A stretch of 64,000 nt of DNA from positions 119,120-183,119 of the forward strand of contig DIJC01000018.1 of assembly GCA_002421005.1 (NCBI GenBank). The letters run 5' to 3'. Both the position numbers and the translations under genes were made by a program. Position 1 is the stretch's first letter. Each line of letters opens with the position of its first letter. The notes beneath the pieces were generated by a model. The model was not told where the DNA came from. It saw only the letters and a list, made by a program, of their open reading frames with translations, and made no database searches. Shown in pieces: positions 9,229-17,170 of this stretch. This DNA is from Enterobacteriaceae bacterium UBA5654 (GTDB taxonomy: Bacteria; Pseudomonadota; Gammaproteobacteria; Enterobacterales; Enterobacteriaceae).

Positions 9229-10196
9229 TGTCACTGGCGTGGCCGCTCTTTCGCATTACGGAACAGGCAGCCCTGGCTGCCTGGCCGCAAACCGGCTGTG
9301 GCGACAAGAACAAAATCGACGGGCTGGCGGTCACGGCGATGCGCGAGGCGCTGAACGGGATCGCGATGCGGGGCAATATCGTCATCGGGGAAGGGGAAAT
9401 TGACCGCGCGCCGATGCTCTATATCGGGGAGAACGTAGGGACGGGTCAGGGCCCGGCGGTAGATATTGCGGTCGATCCTATCGAAGGAACGCGAATGGTG
9501 GCGATGGGGCAGAGCAACGCGCTGGCGGTGATGGCCTTCGCCCCGGCAGGGAGTCTGCTTCATGCCCCGGATATGTACATGAAAAAGCTGGCGGTCAACC
9601 GGCACGCGCGCGGAGCCATTAATCTGGCGCTGCCGCTGGAGGACAATCTGCGCAACGTGGCGGCGGCGCTCGGCAAACCCCTGGATGCGCTGCGGATGGT
9701 GACGCTGGATAAACCGCGCCTGCAACCGGCAATACAGCAGGCAACCCGGTTGGGCGTGAAGGTCTTCGCCCTGCCGGACGGTGACGTGGCCGCCAGCGTA
9801 CTGACCTGCCAGCCCGATAACCCGTTCGACGTGATGTACACCATCGGCGGCGCGCCGGAAGGCGTCATTTCTGCCTGCGCGGTCAAAGCGATGGGGGGAG
9901 AGATGCAGGCTGAACTGATCGACTTCCGCGAGGCCAAAGGCGACAGCGCCGCGCATGGTGACATCGCCCGCGATGAACGCCGCCGCTGCGCCGAAATGGG
10001 CGTTGAGGTGAATCGTATCTATGGCCTGGATGAACTGGTGCGCAGCAACGATATCCTGTTCTGCGCAACCGGGGTAACGGATGGCGATCTGCTTAACGGC
10101 GTTCATGAGTACCGGGGCAATGTCCATACGCAAACATTGCTTATCAGTGGGGCAGACCGAACGTGTAATATAATAGATTCCCTCCATCCCAGGTGA
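9225..10196 (+). CDS. yggF: YggF, class II fructose-1,6-bisphosphatase
   Basis: This 323-aa GlpX-family phosphatase resembles E. coli YggF (321 aa). Metal and phosphate motifs are visible: GEGEIDRAPML near residue 57, DIAVDPIEGTRM near residue 86, and GGAPEGVISACA near residue 213. It hydrolyses a sugar bisphosphate such as fructose-1,6-bisphosphate; E. coli YggF has that activity in vitro. The ATG overlaps the yggP stop (ATGA), implying coupling. An immediately following in-frame ATG at 9228 is an alternative start. Confidence 0.92.
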   Translation: MMSLAWPLFRITEQAALAAWPQTGCGDKNKIDGLAVTAMREALNGIAMRGNIVIGEGEIDRAPMLYIGENVGTGQGPAVDIAVDPIEGTRMVAMGQSNALAVMAFAPAGSLLHAPDMYMKKLAVNRHARGAINLALPLEDNLRNVAAALGKPLDALRMVTLDKPRLQPAIQQATRLGVKVFALPDGDVAASVLTCQPDNPFDVMYTIGGAPEGVISACAVKAMGGEMQAELIDFREAKGDSAAHGDIARDERRRCAEMGVEVNRIYGLDELVRSNDILFCATGVTDGDLLNGVHEYRGNVHTQTLLISGADRTCNIIDSLHPR

Positions 10197-10211
10197 TCTA
10201 TCGAGAGACGA

Positions 10212-10721
10212 ATGACGACGCTGACAGAAGATGATGTGCTTGAGCAGTTAAATGCTCAGCCGGATTTACGCGCCTTCATGACGGCGGCGAATGACATTTT
10301 GCTACGTGCAATCAGGCAGTTTCTGCCGTCGTTGTTCGTCAACAATGATGCTGAAATCGTTGAATATGCTGTAAAACCTCTGCTGGCGCAGAGTGGGCCG
10401 CTCGATGATATTGATGTGGCGTTGCGCCTGATCTACGCGCTGGGAAAAATGGATAAGTGGCTATATGCCGACATCATTCATTTTTCCCAGTTCGGTCAGT
10501 ATCTGGCGGAACAGGAGCCGATCCCCGGTTTTGCTGATGAAGTTAGCTGGGATTTTATCTGCAATATCAATAGCGTGACGGATAATACAACGTTGTATAA
10601 CGCGCTGAAATCAATGAAGTTTGCCGATTTCTCCGTTTATTCAGAGACGCGGTTCATCGCAATGGTCAAAACGGCGCTGGCATTAGCGGTAACATCGATA
10701 TTAAAGGAACTCACGCCGTGA
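10212..10721 (+). CDS. yggD: YggD/FumE, MtlR-family protein
   Basis: This 169-aa protein is the same length as E. coli YggD and belongs to the mannitol repressor (MtlR) fold family. E. coli YggD has been reported to have iron-independent fumarase activity and was named FumE; MtlR itself is a repressor. Nothing in the sequence separates the two roles. Its place between a bisphosphatase and a kinase in a PTS operon suits a regulator, as mtlR follows mtlAD. It overlaps yggC by four bases. Confidence 0.85.
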   Translation: MTTLTEDDVLEQLNAQPDLRAFMTAANDILLRAIRQFLPSLFVNNDAEIVEYAVKPLLAQSGPLDDIDVALRLIYALGKMDKWLYADIIHFSQFGQYLAEQEPIPGFADEVSWDFICNINSVTDNTTLYNALKSMKFADFSVYSETRFIAMVKTALALAVTSILKELTP

Positions 10722-11476
10722 ACATAAACCTGAGGATCAATGGGCTGGAGACGACGGTGGTGTACGCCGACAGTGAAATTGAAACCGTCCACAAGCCGCT
10801 GCTTCGCCGTCTGGCCGAAATCGACGCGGCATCACCTTACCCCCGCACGATTGTTTTTTTAAGCGCCCCGCCGGGCACCGGAAAATCCACCTTAACCACG
10901 TTCTGGGAATATCTCTGCCGCCAGGACGCCACGCTACCCGCGATCCAGACGCTGCCGATGGACGGCTTCCATCACTACAACCACTGGCTTGATGAGCACG
11001 GCCTGCGCCCGTTTAAAGGCGCGCCGGAAACGTTCAACGTCGAAAAGCTGGCGCAAAATCTGCGACACATTCGCGCGGGGGAGGGGAGCTGGCCGCAGTA
11101 TGACCGGCAAAAACACGATCCGCAGGAACAGGCGATTCAGGTCACTGCGCCCATTGTGATTGTCGAAGGCAACTGGCTGCTGCTGGACGATGCCCGCTGG
11201 CACGGCCTGCGCGAGTTTTGCGATTTTTCGATCTTCATCAAAGCGCCGCCGCAGGTGCTGCGCCAGCGGCTGATCGCCCGCAAAGTGGCTGGCGGGCTGT
11301 CTCTGGACGAAGCGGAAGCGTTTTATTTGCGTACCGACGGCCCTAACGTTGAACGCGTGCTGGCGGGCAGTCTGCCTGCGGACGTTACGCTTGCGATGAT
11401 GCCGGACGGCGGGTATCGCGAATGTCGGCTTTGCCTTCTGCCAGACGGATCGTCCGGGGAAAATGGCGGCGGGTAA
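10718..11476 (+). CDS. yggC: YggC, P-loop kinase of the pantothenate/uridine kinase family
   Basis: This 252-aa protein starts with GTG, overlapping the yggD stop (GTGA) and preceded by AAAGGAA. A Walker A loop SAPPGTGKST lies near residue 50, and VIVEGNWLLL is a characteristic strand of the PanK/uridine-kinase fold. E. coli YggC is about 237 aa; here the C-terminus is longer. The last 92 bases overlap the 3' end of the convergent ABC gene. The substrate is unknown, probably a sugar or nucleoside-like molecule linked to this operon. Confidence 0.88.
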   Translation: MNINLRINGLETTVVYADSEIETVHKPLLRRLAEIDAASPYPRTIVFLSAPPGTGKSTLTTFWEYLCRQDATLPAIQTLPMDGFHHYNHWLDEHGLRPFKGAPETFNVEKLAQNLRHIRAGEGSWPQYDRQKHDPQEQAIQVTAPIVIVEGNWLLLDDARWHGLREFCDFSIFIKAPPQVLRQRLIARKVAGGLSLDEAEAFYLRTDGPNVERVLAGSLPADVTLAMMPDGGYRECRLCLLPDGSSGENGGG

Positions 11477-12068
11477 ACCCGGCGTCATGACTGATCGCCA
11501 GTACCGTTGTGCCACGCTGGCGGCAGGTGGCGAGCCAGCGCTCGAATACGCCCAGCCAGTATTCGTCAAAATCGCGGCTGGGTTCATCAAGCAGCACCAG
11601 CGGCGGAGCCATCGCCGCGAGGCTGGCAACGGCGACCATCCGCCGCTGCGCGGTATGCAGATCCAGCGGATGCGCGTCGGCAACGTCTGCTAATTCACAC
11701 AGCGCCAGCGCATCGGCGGTGCGTTGCGCAATTTCTCCGGCGGGCAGGTTTTGCAGACGCAGACCAAACGCCACCTCTTTTGCCACCTGACTGTGGAAAA
11801 TCTGATTTTCCGCCTCCTGAAAAAGCACGCCAATAGCGGCGGCGCGCTGGCGGTTTTTCATCTGCGCCAGCGGTGTGCCCTGCAAGGTAATACGGCCCGC
11901 AGAGGGCGTCAGTAACCCGGCCATCAGGCGCAGCAGCGTGGATTTTCCGGCTCCGTTATCGCCGGTCAGCGCCAGCCATTCACCGCTGGCAAGGGTCAGC
12001 GAAACGCCGCGCAGGCAGTCGTCCGGCGCATCCGGCCAGCGGAAGGTGACATCATCGAGCGTTAGCAT
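11385..12068 (-). CDS. ECF transporter ATPase (EcfA-like, non-canonical signature motif)
   Basis: This 227-aa ABC ATPase starts at ATG 12068, overlapping the previous gene by seven bases (ATGCTAA). Walker A is GDNGAGKST (36-44), the Q-loop Gln is about 84, Walker B VLLDEP is at 158-163, and the switch His is in ISHD (His194). The signature motif is degenerate: LHTAQ at 137-141 in place of LSGGQ. It should pair with the neighbouring ATPase to energise EcfT/EcfS. The 3' end runs 92 bases into convergent yggC, so the last ~30 codons are encoded opposite yggC. Confidence 0.85.
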   Translation of the reverse strand: MLTLDDVTFRWPDAPDDCLRGVSLTLASGEWLALTGDNGAGKSTLLRLMAGLLTPSAGRITLQGTPLAQMKNRQRAAAIGVLFQEAENQIFHSQVAKEVAFGLRLQNLPAGEIAQRTADALALCELADVADAHPLDLHTAQRRMVAVASLAAMAPPLVLLDEPSRDFDEYWLGVFERWLATCRQRGTTVLAISHDAGFTRRHFPRTIRLAEGKADIRDTRRPASSQA

Positions 12069-12739
12069 ATAGACACCAGCTCCCCGGCGGACAGTTGCCA
12101 GCCGTGCTGACAATAATGAAGGAAAGGATCGCGCTTGCGCTCCAGCAGCACGATCAGCGCCTGTGCGTCGGCGGCCCACGCCTGAAGGCGTTCGAGCAGC
12201 CGTCGGGTGGCCTGAGGTGTCAGGCGGCTGAAGGCTTCGTCCAGCAGCAGCAGGCGCGGCTGCATTGCCAGCGCACAGGCGATCACCACCCGCTGGGTTT
12301 CTCCGCCGGAAAGGGTTCCCGGATGGCGATGGCGCAGCGACTGGCAATCGGTCAGCGTTAGCGCGGCGTCAATGCGCGCGAGGATCTCCGCTTCCGGCAG
12401 GCACAAATTTTCCGGGCCGAAAGCCACTTCTTCTTCCACGCTGAAGGTACAGCCGGAAAGTTGCAAATACGGTGACTGCTGGACCAGCTGAATGGTTTGC
12501 GCCTGCTCAGCCAGTGAACGTTTACCCACCGGCTCGCCCAGCAACGTCGCCAGACCGCTGATGCTGCCCGGCAGAAAATCGGGATACCACCCGGCCAGCA
12601 GTTGCGCCAGCGTGCTTTTACCGCTGCCGTTGCCGCCGACAATCAGCACTATGCCGGGCTGCGAATACTGCCAGTTCAGCACGCGCGGCGGCTGGGTGCC
12701 GTGAAGGGGCTGAAAACAGAAATTCTCTAGCGTAACCAT
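12062..12739 (-). CDS. ECF transporter ATPase (EcfA-like, switch His missing)
   Basis: This is a 225-aa ABC ATPase. Walker A is GGNGSGKST (35-43), the Q-loop Gln is about 88, the signature LSGGE (143-147) is near-canonical, and Walker B is LLLLDEA (163-169). Where the switch histidine is expected the sequence reads VLLERKRD, so the His is absent. I prefer the ATG at 12739 because AGGAG sits seven bases upstream; ATG 12745 is too close to that site. It overlaps the end of ecfT by 13 bases. Together with the next ATPase it forms a heterodimer predicted to have one canonical and one degenerate ATP site. Confidence 0.85.
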   Translation of the reverse strand: MVTLENFCFQPLHGTQPPRVLNWQYSQPGIVLIVGGNGSGKSTLAQLLAGWYPDFLPGSISGLATLLGEPVGKRSLAEQAQTIQLVQQSPYLQLSGCTFSVEEEVAFGPENLCLPEAEILARIDAALTLTDCQSLRHRHPGTLSGGETQRVVIACALAMQPRLLLLDEAFSRLTPQATRRLLERLQAWAADAQALIVLLERKRDPFLHYCQHGWQLSAGELVSIC

Positions 12740-13434
12740 AGCCATACTCCTGCCTCAGCCAGCGCCGCGACGACCATGGCATAGCGTAACAGCCGTTGCC
12801 AAAGGGGATCTCGCGGTGCCCAGAGCGTCGTGCGACGCGGATGCAGGCGAAAGGCGCGCATGTCCAGCGCCGCGCCGCGTACCGCCAGATCGTTCAGCGC
12901 GTTATGGGTTAACGGAACAATCAGCGCCGGGATCGCTTTCAGCCGCTGATACCAGCGCCCGTCGAGCGGCACGCCACGCGCGCGTTGCGCTTCATAAATC
13001 GTGGCAAGCTGCTGCTTTAGCTGCTCGACGACCAGCAACGGCCCGGCGAACAGATAGGCCATGCCCGGCGGCAGGCGCGAGGCGAACAGCGCGCGAATAA
13101 ACTGGCGAATCGGCACATACTGCATCCATAGCTGGGAAGTGGAGACGATAGCCAGAATGCGCAGCCAGAGGGTAATCGCGTGCGCCCAGCGCTGCGGATC
13201 GCGTGGCTGCCCGCCGATCCACGCCGTCACCCAGCCACCGTGAACCAGCCACAGACCCGCGCCGAGGGAAAACATCAGCCACGCCACATAGCGCGCCCGG
13301 CGGCGGGTGGCGGGCAACAGCAGCAGCGCCAGAAAGGTTGCCGCGCTGTAGAACATCAACAGATTACCCGCTGGCATCAGCAGTGTGGTACATGCCGCCA
13401 GCGCCCACAGCGCCAGCGAGGTAAACGGATGCAT
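12727..13434 (-). CDS. ECF transporter transmembrane subunit EcfT
   Basis: This 235-aa membrane protein of the CbiQ/EcfT family has several hydrophobic segments in the N-terminal third, such as LLLPATRRRARYVAWLMFSL. A cytoplasmic helical region follows, with coupling-helix-like motifs including EAQRARGV and LNDLAVRGAALDMRAF. In ECF transporters EcfT links the ATPases to the substrate-binding S subunit. Its ATG follows the S-component stop with no gap (TAAATG), so the two are tightly coupled. Confidence 0.88.
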   Translation of the reverse strand: MHPFTSLALWALAACTTLLMPAGNLLMFYSAATFLALLLLPATRRRARYVAWLMFSLGAGLWLVHGGWVTAWIGGQPRDPQRWAHAITLWLRILAIVSTSQLWMQYVPIRQFIRALFASRLPPGMAYLFAGPLLVVEQLKQQLATIYEAQRARGVPLDGRWYQRLKAIPALIVPLTHNALNDLAVRGAALDMRAFRLHPRRTTLWAPRDPLWQRLLRYAMVVAALAEAGVWLWLR

Positions 13435-14013
13435 TTAGCGTACCGCCGCCGTGCCGGGGAAATGGCGCACGGTACGCAGCGGAAGCTGGCGCAGCAGCAC
13501 CCAGACGATAATGGCAGTTAGGATCTTATCCACCAGATTCGCCCCCAGGACGGTGATCGCCACCGACTCCAGCAGGTCTTGACCCATCGAGTGCATCCAC
13601 GCGACGAACAGATCCGCGCCGCTGCCGGTCACGCCGCCAAACAGCGCGGTGCGCAGCGGGACGGCAACGATGGTCACCGCCAGGGTAATGATCACGCCGC
13701 TCACGATGACTTTCGGCAGCGTGCGGAACCCACCGAGGCGCGCCAGCCAGCCTGCGACCAGGCCAATGACCATCGCCACCGGCGCAAAGGCGGCGGCGAT
13801 AGGATCGGTGAGCAGACCCCACAGCAGATTGGTCAGCAGCCCGGTTAACATGCCGATCCACGGACCAAGCAGCACGGCGGCGATCAGCGTACCAATCGAA
13901 TCAAGAAAAATGGGCAGCTTCAACATGCTGACCAGTTGACCGCCAATCATGTTGATGGCGATACAAATCACAATCAGTGCCAGAGCCTGGCTGGAAAAAC
14001 GGCGCGCGGCCAT
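13435..14013 (-). CDS. ECF transporter substrate-binding S component
   Basis: This 192-aa protein has about six membrane helices. The motif FLDSIGT followed by LGPWIGMLTGLLTNLLWG is typical of ECF S components that bind vitamins, precursors or metals. Specificity cannot be read: no known S-family name fits with confidence and I see no riboswitch upstream. It has its own T and A subunits, as in group I ECF modules. A PPC-domain gene lies 24 bases upstream in the same operon. Confidence 0.8.
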   Translation of the reverse strand: MAARRFSSQALALIVICIAINMIGGQLVSMLKLPIFLDSIGTLIAAVLLGPWIGMLTGLLTNLLWGLLTDPIAAAFAPVAMVIGLVAGWLARLGGFRTLPKVIVSGVIITLAVTIVAVPLRTALFGGVTGSGADLFVAWMHSMGQDLLESVAITVLGANLVDKILTAIIVWVLLRQLPLRTVRHFPGTAAVR

Positions 14014-14037
14014 ATAAACCTCTTCTGTTTTGCGGTG

Positions 14038-14472
14038 TTAACGTGGCGAAATGACTAATTCGTCATAGCCGGAAAGGGGGCAGGGCTGGCGGCTAAAGGC
14101 CAGTGTCGTAAGCTCGCCGATCACCAGTTCCAGCGTGGTGCGCACGGTACAGCCGGGCATCATATGCCCGCCGAGCATCGCGCCTTGCGGATCGGAAATG
14201 GACAGGTGCAGATGCTCGCCGGTCAGCTCCAGCGTGCCGCTAAGCGAGATCACTTCAAACGTGCCGGTGAGCAGGGTGGTTTCCTCCTGCCCCGCATAGC
14301 GCAGCGCGGCATTCGTCAGGCTACCGGTACAGCCTGCTATCCAGCCCGCGCGAACAGACTGCGCCTGAATAAAGGCGTGCAGGCGGGAAAAGACCTCTTC
14401 ACCGGGCAACAGGCGCAGGGCATAAAAGCGCGCGTCAGAGGCGGTAAACTGAGTGGTAATGTTCTGTATCAT
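14038..14472 (-). CDS. PPC-domain (DUF296) protein
   Basis: This 144-aa protein is a single PPC/DUF296 domain. Characteristic segments are GCTGSLTNA, GTFEVISLSGTL and LHLSISDPQGAMLGGHM. In plants the domain accompanies AT-hooks, while bacterial single-domain members form trimers of unsettled function. The HLHLSI...GGH histidines could bind a metal. It is first in the operon with the ECF transporter, so it may bind or process the transported compound, or regulate the operon. No AT-hook is present. Confidence 0.8.
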   Translation of the reverse strand: MIQNITTQFTASDARFYALRLLPGEEVFSRLHAFIQAQSVRAGWIAGCTGSLTNAALRYAGQEETTLLTGTFEVISLSGTLELTGEHLHLSISDPQGAMLGGHMMPGCTVRTTLELVIGELTTLAFSRQPCPLSGYDELVISPR

Positions 14473-14640
14473 GACGGGTGATTACTCCGAAACTCGGACG
14501 TGGCGCGGATTTTATAAGCGCGATCCCTGTGCGTCTCTGATATAAATCAGGAAAAGGAGGCGGCGGCAAACAAAAGATCTGACAACGCTTATGCGCAATC
14601 CGGCAGATGGAATAATCGCCCGTTTTATGCAGGCAAAAAA

Positions 14641-14656
14641 TGTGACCCAGATCAGA
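14641..14656 (+). promoter_or_regulatory. Candidate CRP site upstream of epd
   Basis: TGTGA-N6-TCAGA matches nine of ten half-site positions. In E. coli a distal promoter of epd (gapB) is activated by cAMP-CRP, so the site is in a sensible place about 200 bases upstream of the start codon. Confidence 0.6.
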
Positions 14657-14715
14657 TAAATGTGCTAAGCCAGGCGGCAATAATTCCTTTTATTCCCCGA
14701 TTCGCTTATTCTAGC

Positions 14716-14727
14716 TGAACCGTTTCA
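14716..14727 (+). promoter_or_regulatory. Candidate Cra (FruR) operator upstream of epd
   Basis: TGAACCGTTTCA is a near-perfect dyad close to the Cra consensus TGAAACGTTTCA. Cra controls the epd-pgk-fbaA glycolytic/gluconeogenic cluster in E. coli. It lies 125 bases before the epd start. Confidence 0.6.
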
Positions 14728-14851
14728 GTCGATTAAGTGTTCGACAATTAACCAATCAGTCGCAGTTTGTGACAGGCAAGGTTTCCCTCAACGTGTGGCT
14801 GCATTACTCTGTCGTGCTTCACGAGATCCGGGAAAGCTTTGCAGGAGATCT

Positions 14852-15871
14852 ATGACCGTACGCGTAGCGATTAATGGCTTCGGTCGCATCGGGCGCAACG
14901 TGGTTCGTGCTTTATATGAATCCGGGCGTCGGGCGGAAATCACCGTAGTGGCAATCAATGAACTGGCCGACGCTGCGGGCATCGCACACTTATTGAAATA
15001 CGACACCAGCCACGGTCGTTTTGCCTGGGATGTCCGCCAGGAGCGGGAACAGCTATTCATTGGTGATGACGCCATTCGTCTTCTGCACGAGCGCGCTATC
15101 AATCATCTCCCGTGGCAAGAGCTGGGCGTTGACGTGGTGCTGGACTGTACCGGCGTTTACGGCAGCCGCGAACACGGCGAAATGCATCTGGCCGCTGGCG
15201 CGAAGAAGGTGCTCTTTTCTCATCCCGGCAGCAACGATCTCGACGCGACGGTGGTCTTTGGCGTCAATCACGACGCACTGCTTGCGGAACACCGCATTGT
15301 TTCCAACGCCTCCTGTACCACAAACTGTATAATTCCGGTGATCAAATTGCTGGATGATGCCTTTGGCATTGAGTCCGGTACGGTCACGACCATTCACTCT
15401 GCGATGCACGATCAGCAGGTGATTGACGCGTATCACCCGGATCTGCGCCGCACGCGTGCGGCCAGCCAGTCAATTATTCCGGTTGATACCAAACTGGCCG
15501 CCGGGATCGCCCGCATTCTGCCGCAGTTTACCGACTGCTTTGAGGCGATAGCGGTGCGCGTGCCGACGATTAACGTGACGGCAATCGACCTTAGCGTCAC
15601 TGTGAAAGCGCCGGTAAAAGCCTGTGAAGTCAATCTGTTGCTGCAAAAAGCAGCGCAGGAAGCATTTCATGGTATAGTTGATTATACGGAATTACCGTTG
15701 GTCTCAACTGATTTTAACCACGATCCGCATAGTGCCATTGTTGACGGCACGCAAACGCGAGTAAGTGGCGCGCACCTGATCAAAACGCTGGTCTGGTGTG
15801 ATAACGAATGGGGCTTTGCTAACCGAATGCTCGACACGACGTTAGCCATGGCCGCAACAGGTTTCAGGTAA
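14852..15871 (+). CDS. epd: Erythrose-4-phosphate dehydrogenase
   Basis: This 339-aa GAPDH-family enzyme oxidises erythrose-4-phosphate to 4-phosphoerythronate in pyridoxal phosphate synthesis. The NAD-binding start AINGFGRIGRN and catalytic Cys155 in SNASCTTNC are visible. Length equals E. coli Epd. I chose ATG 14852, preceded by AGGAG, over an upstream in-frame start at 14795. It opens the epd-pgk-fbaA cluster, with pgk 49 bases downstream. Confidence 0.97.
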   Translation: MTVRVAINGFGRIGRNVVRALYESGRRAEITVVAINELADAAGIAHLLKYDTSHGRFAWDVRQEREQLFIGDDAIRLLHERAINHLPWQELGVDVVLDCTGVYGSREHGEMHLAAGAKKVLFSHPGSNDLDATVVFGVNHDALLAEHRIVSNASCTTNCIIPVIKLLDDAFGIESGTVTTIHSAMHDQQVIDAYHPDLRRTRAASQSIIPVDTKLAAGIARILPQFTDCFEAIAVRVPTINVTAIDLSVTVKAPVKACEVNLLLQKAAQEAFHGIVDYTELPLVSTDFNHDPHSAIVDGTQTRVSGAHLIKTLVWCDNEWGFANRMLDTTLAMAATGFR

Positions 15872-15920
15872 GACGCTTATTGCGTCTGCAAAACTTTAAG
15901 AATCAACGAGAGGATTCACC

Positions 15921-17084
15921 ATGTCTGTAATTAAGATGACCGATCTGGATCTGGCTGGAAAACGCGTTTTTATTCGTGCCGATCTGAACGTACCTGTTAA
16001 AGAAGGGAAAGTCACCAGCGACGCGCGTATCCGTGCTTCCCTGCCGACTATCGAACTGGCCCTGAAACAGGGTGCAAAAGTGATGGTCACTTCCCACCTG
16101 GGTCGCCCTACCGAAGGCGAGTACAACGAAGAATTCTCTCTGCTGCCGGTTGTTAACTACCTGAAAGACAAACTTTCCAGCCCGGTTCGCCTGGTAAAAG
16201 ATTACCTCGACGGCGTTGAAGTTGCTGCTGGCGAGCTGGTGGTTCTGGAAAACGTTCGCTTTAACAAAGGCGAGAAGAAAGACGACGAAGCACTGTCCAA
16301 AAAATACGCCGCACTGTGCGACGTGTTCGTAATGGACGCATTCGGTACGGCTCACCGCGCCCAGGCGTCTACGCACGGTATCGGCAAATTTGCTGATGTT
16401 GCCTGCGCAGGCCCGCTGCTGGCTGACGAACTGGACGCGCTGGGTAAAGCGCTGAAAGAACCGGCTCGTCCGATGGTCGCTATCGTGGGTGGCTCTAAAG
16501 TGTCCACCAAACTGACCGTGCTGGACTCCCTGTCCAAAATCGCTGACCAGCTGATCGTTGGCGGCGGTATCGCTAACACCTTCGTTGCCGCCCAGGGCCA
16601 CAACGTAGGTAAATCCCTGTACGAAGCAGACCTGGTAGACGAAGCCAAACGCCTGCTGACTACCTGCGACATCCCGGTTCCGACGGACGTTCGCGTAGCG
16701 ACTGAATTCTCTGAATCCGCAACGGCAACGCTGAAATCCGTTAACGACGTAAAAGACGATGAGCAGATCCTGGATATCGGCGACGCATCTGCACAGCAGC
16801 TGGCTGAAATCCTGAAGAATGCCAAAACCATTCTGTGGAACGGTCCGGTTGGCGTGTTCGAATTCCCGAACTTCCGCAAAGGCACTGAAATTGTCGCTAA
16901 TGCTATCGCTGAGAGCGAAGCGTTCTCTATCGCAGGCGGCGGTGACACCCTGGCAGCTATCGACCTGTTCGGCATCGCTGACAAGATCTCCTACATCTCC
17001 ACTGGCGGCGGCGCATTCCTCGAATTCGTGGAAGGTAAAGTTCTGCCTGCAGTCGCCATGCTCGAAGAGCGTGCGAAGAAGTAA
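15921..17084 (+). CDS. pgk: Phosphoglycerate kinase
   Basis: This 387-aa glycolytic enzyme transfers phosphate from 1,3-bisphosphoglycerate to ADP. The N-terminal RADLNVPVKEGK and the C-terminal nucleotide-binding GGGDTLAAI are present. AGAGG lies upstream of the ATG. Length equals E. coli Pgk. The codons are strongly biased, as in highly expressed genes. A hairpin with a short T run separates it from fbaA. Confidence 0.98.
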   Translation: MSVIKMTDLDLAGKRVFIRADLNVPVKEGKVTSDARIRASLPTIELALKQGAKVMVTSHLGRPTEGEYNEEFSLLPVVNYLKDKLSSPVRLVKDYLDGVEVAAGELVVLENVRFNKGEKKDDEALSKKYAALCDVFVMDAFGTAHRAQASTHGIGKFADVACAGPLLADELDALGKALKEPARPMVAIVGGSKVSTKLTVLDSLSKIADQLIVGGGIANTFVAAQGHNVGKSLYEADLVDEAKRLLTTCDIPVPTDVRVATEFSESATATLKSVNDVKDDEQILDIGDASAQQLAEILKNAKTILWNGPVGVFEFPNFRKGTEIVANAIAESEAFSIAGGGDTLAAIDLFGIADKISYISTGGGAFLEFVEGKVLPAVAMLEERAKK

Positions 17085-17094
17085 AACGCGTTCA

Positions 17095-17117
17095 GGCGGG
17101 AGTCATCCCGCCTTTTT
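17095..17117 (+). terminator. Intrinsic terminator/attenuating hairpin between pgk and fbaA
   Basis: A perfect 7-bp stem GGCGGGA/TCCCGCC with a GTCA loop is followed by five T residues. It probably reduces rather than blocks read-through into fbaA. Confidence 0.75.
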
Positions 17118-17170
17118 ATCCGCTTGCGATCGTTTCCACGGTTGAAGATACAGATACAGGACTCATAAAC

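Larger units (their letters stand above)
14473..14851. other. Divergent control region between the PPC-ECF operon and epd
   Basis: This gap of about 379 bases holds promoters in both directions. On the epd side I see a CRP-like site and a Cra-like palindrome (separate entries). Near 14535-14550 there is a small AT-rich dyad CTGAT/ATCAG. No known riboswitch architecture was recognised upstream of the PPC gene. Confidence 0.5.

Noticed and set aside
9231..10187. A 318-codon minus-strand open frame over yggF
   Set aside because: It is a frame shadow of the class II bisphosphatase, rich in Arg, His and Gln as such shadows are.
11385..12347. A 320-codon open frame for the second ECF ATPase
   Set aside because: The first 93 codons are the opposite reading of the upstream ATPase gene; the ABC domain starts at ATG 12068, which overlaps the upstream stop in the usual coupled way.
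14473..14700. Vitamin riboswitch upstream of the ECF operon
   Set aside because: No conserved thi-, cobalamin-, FMN- or preQ1-type core was recognised on the minus strand.
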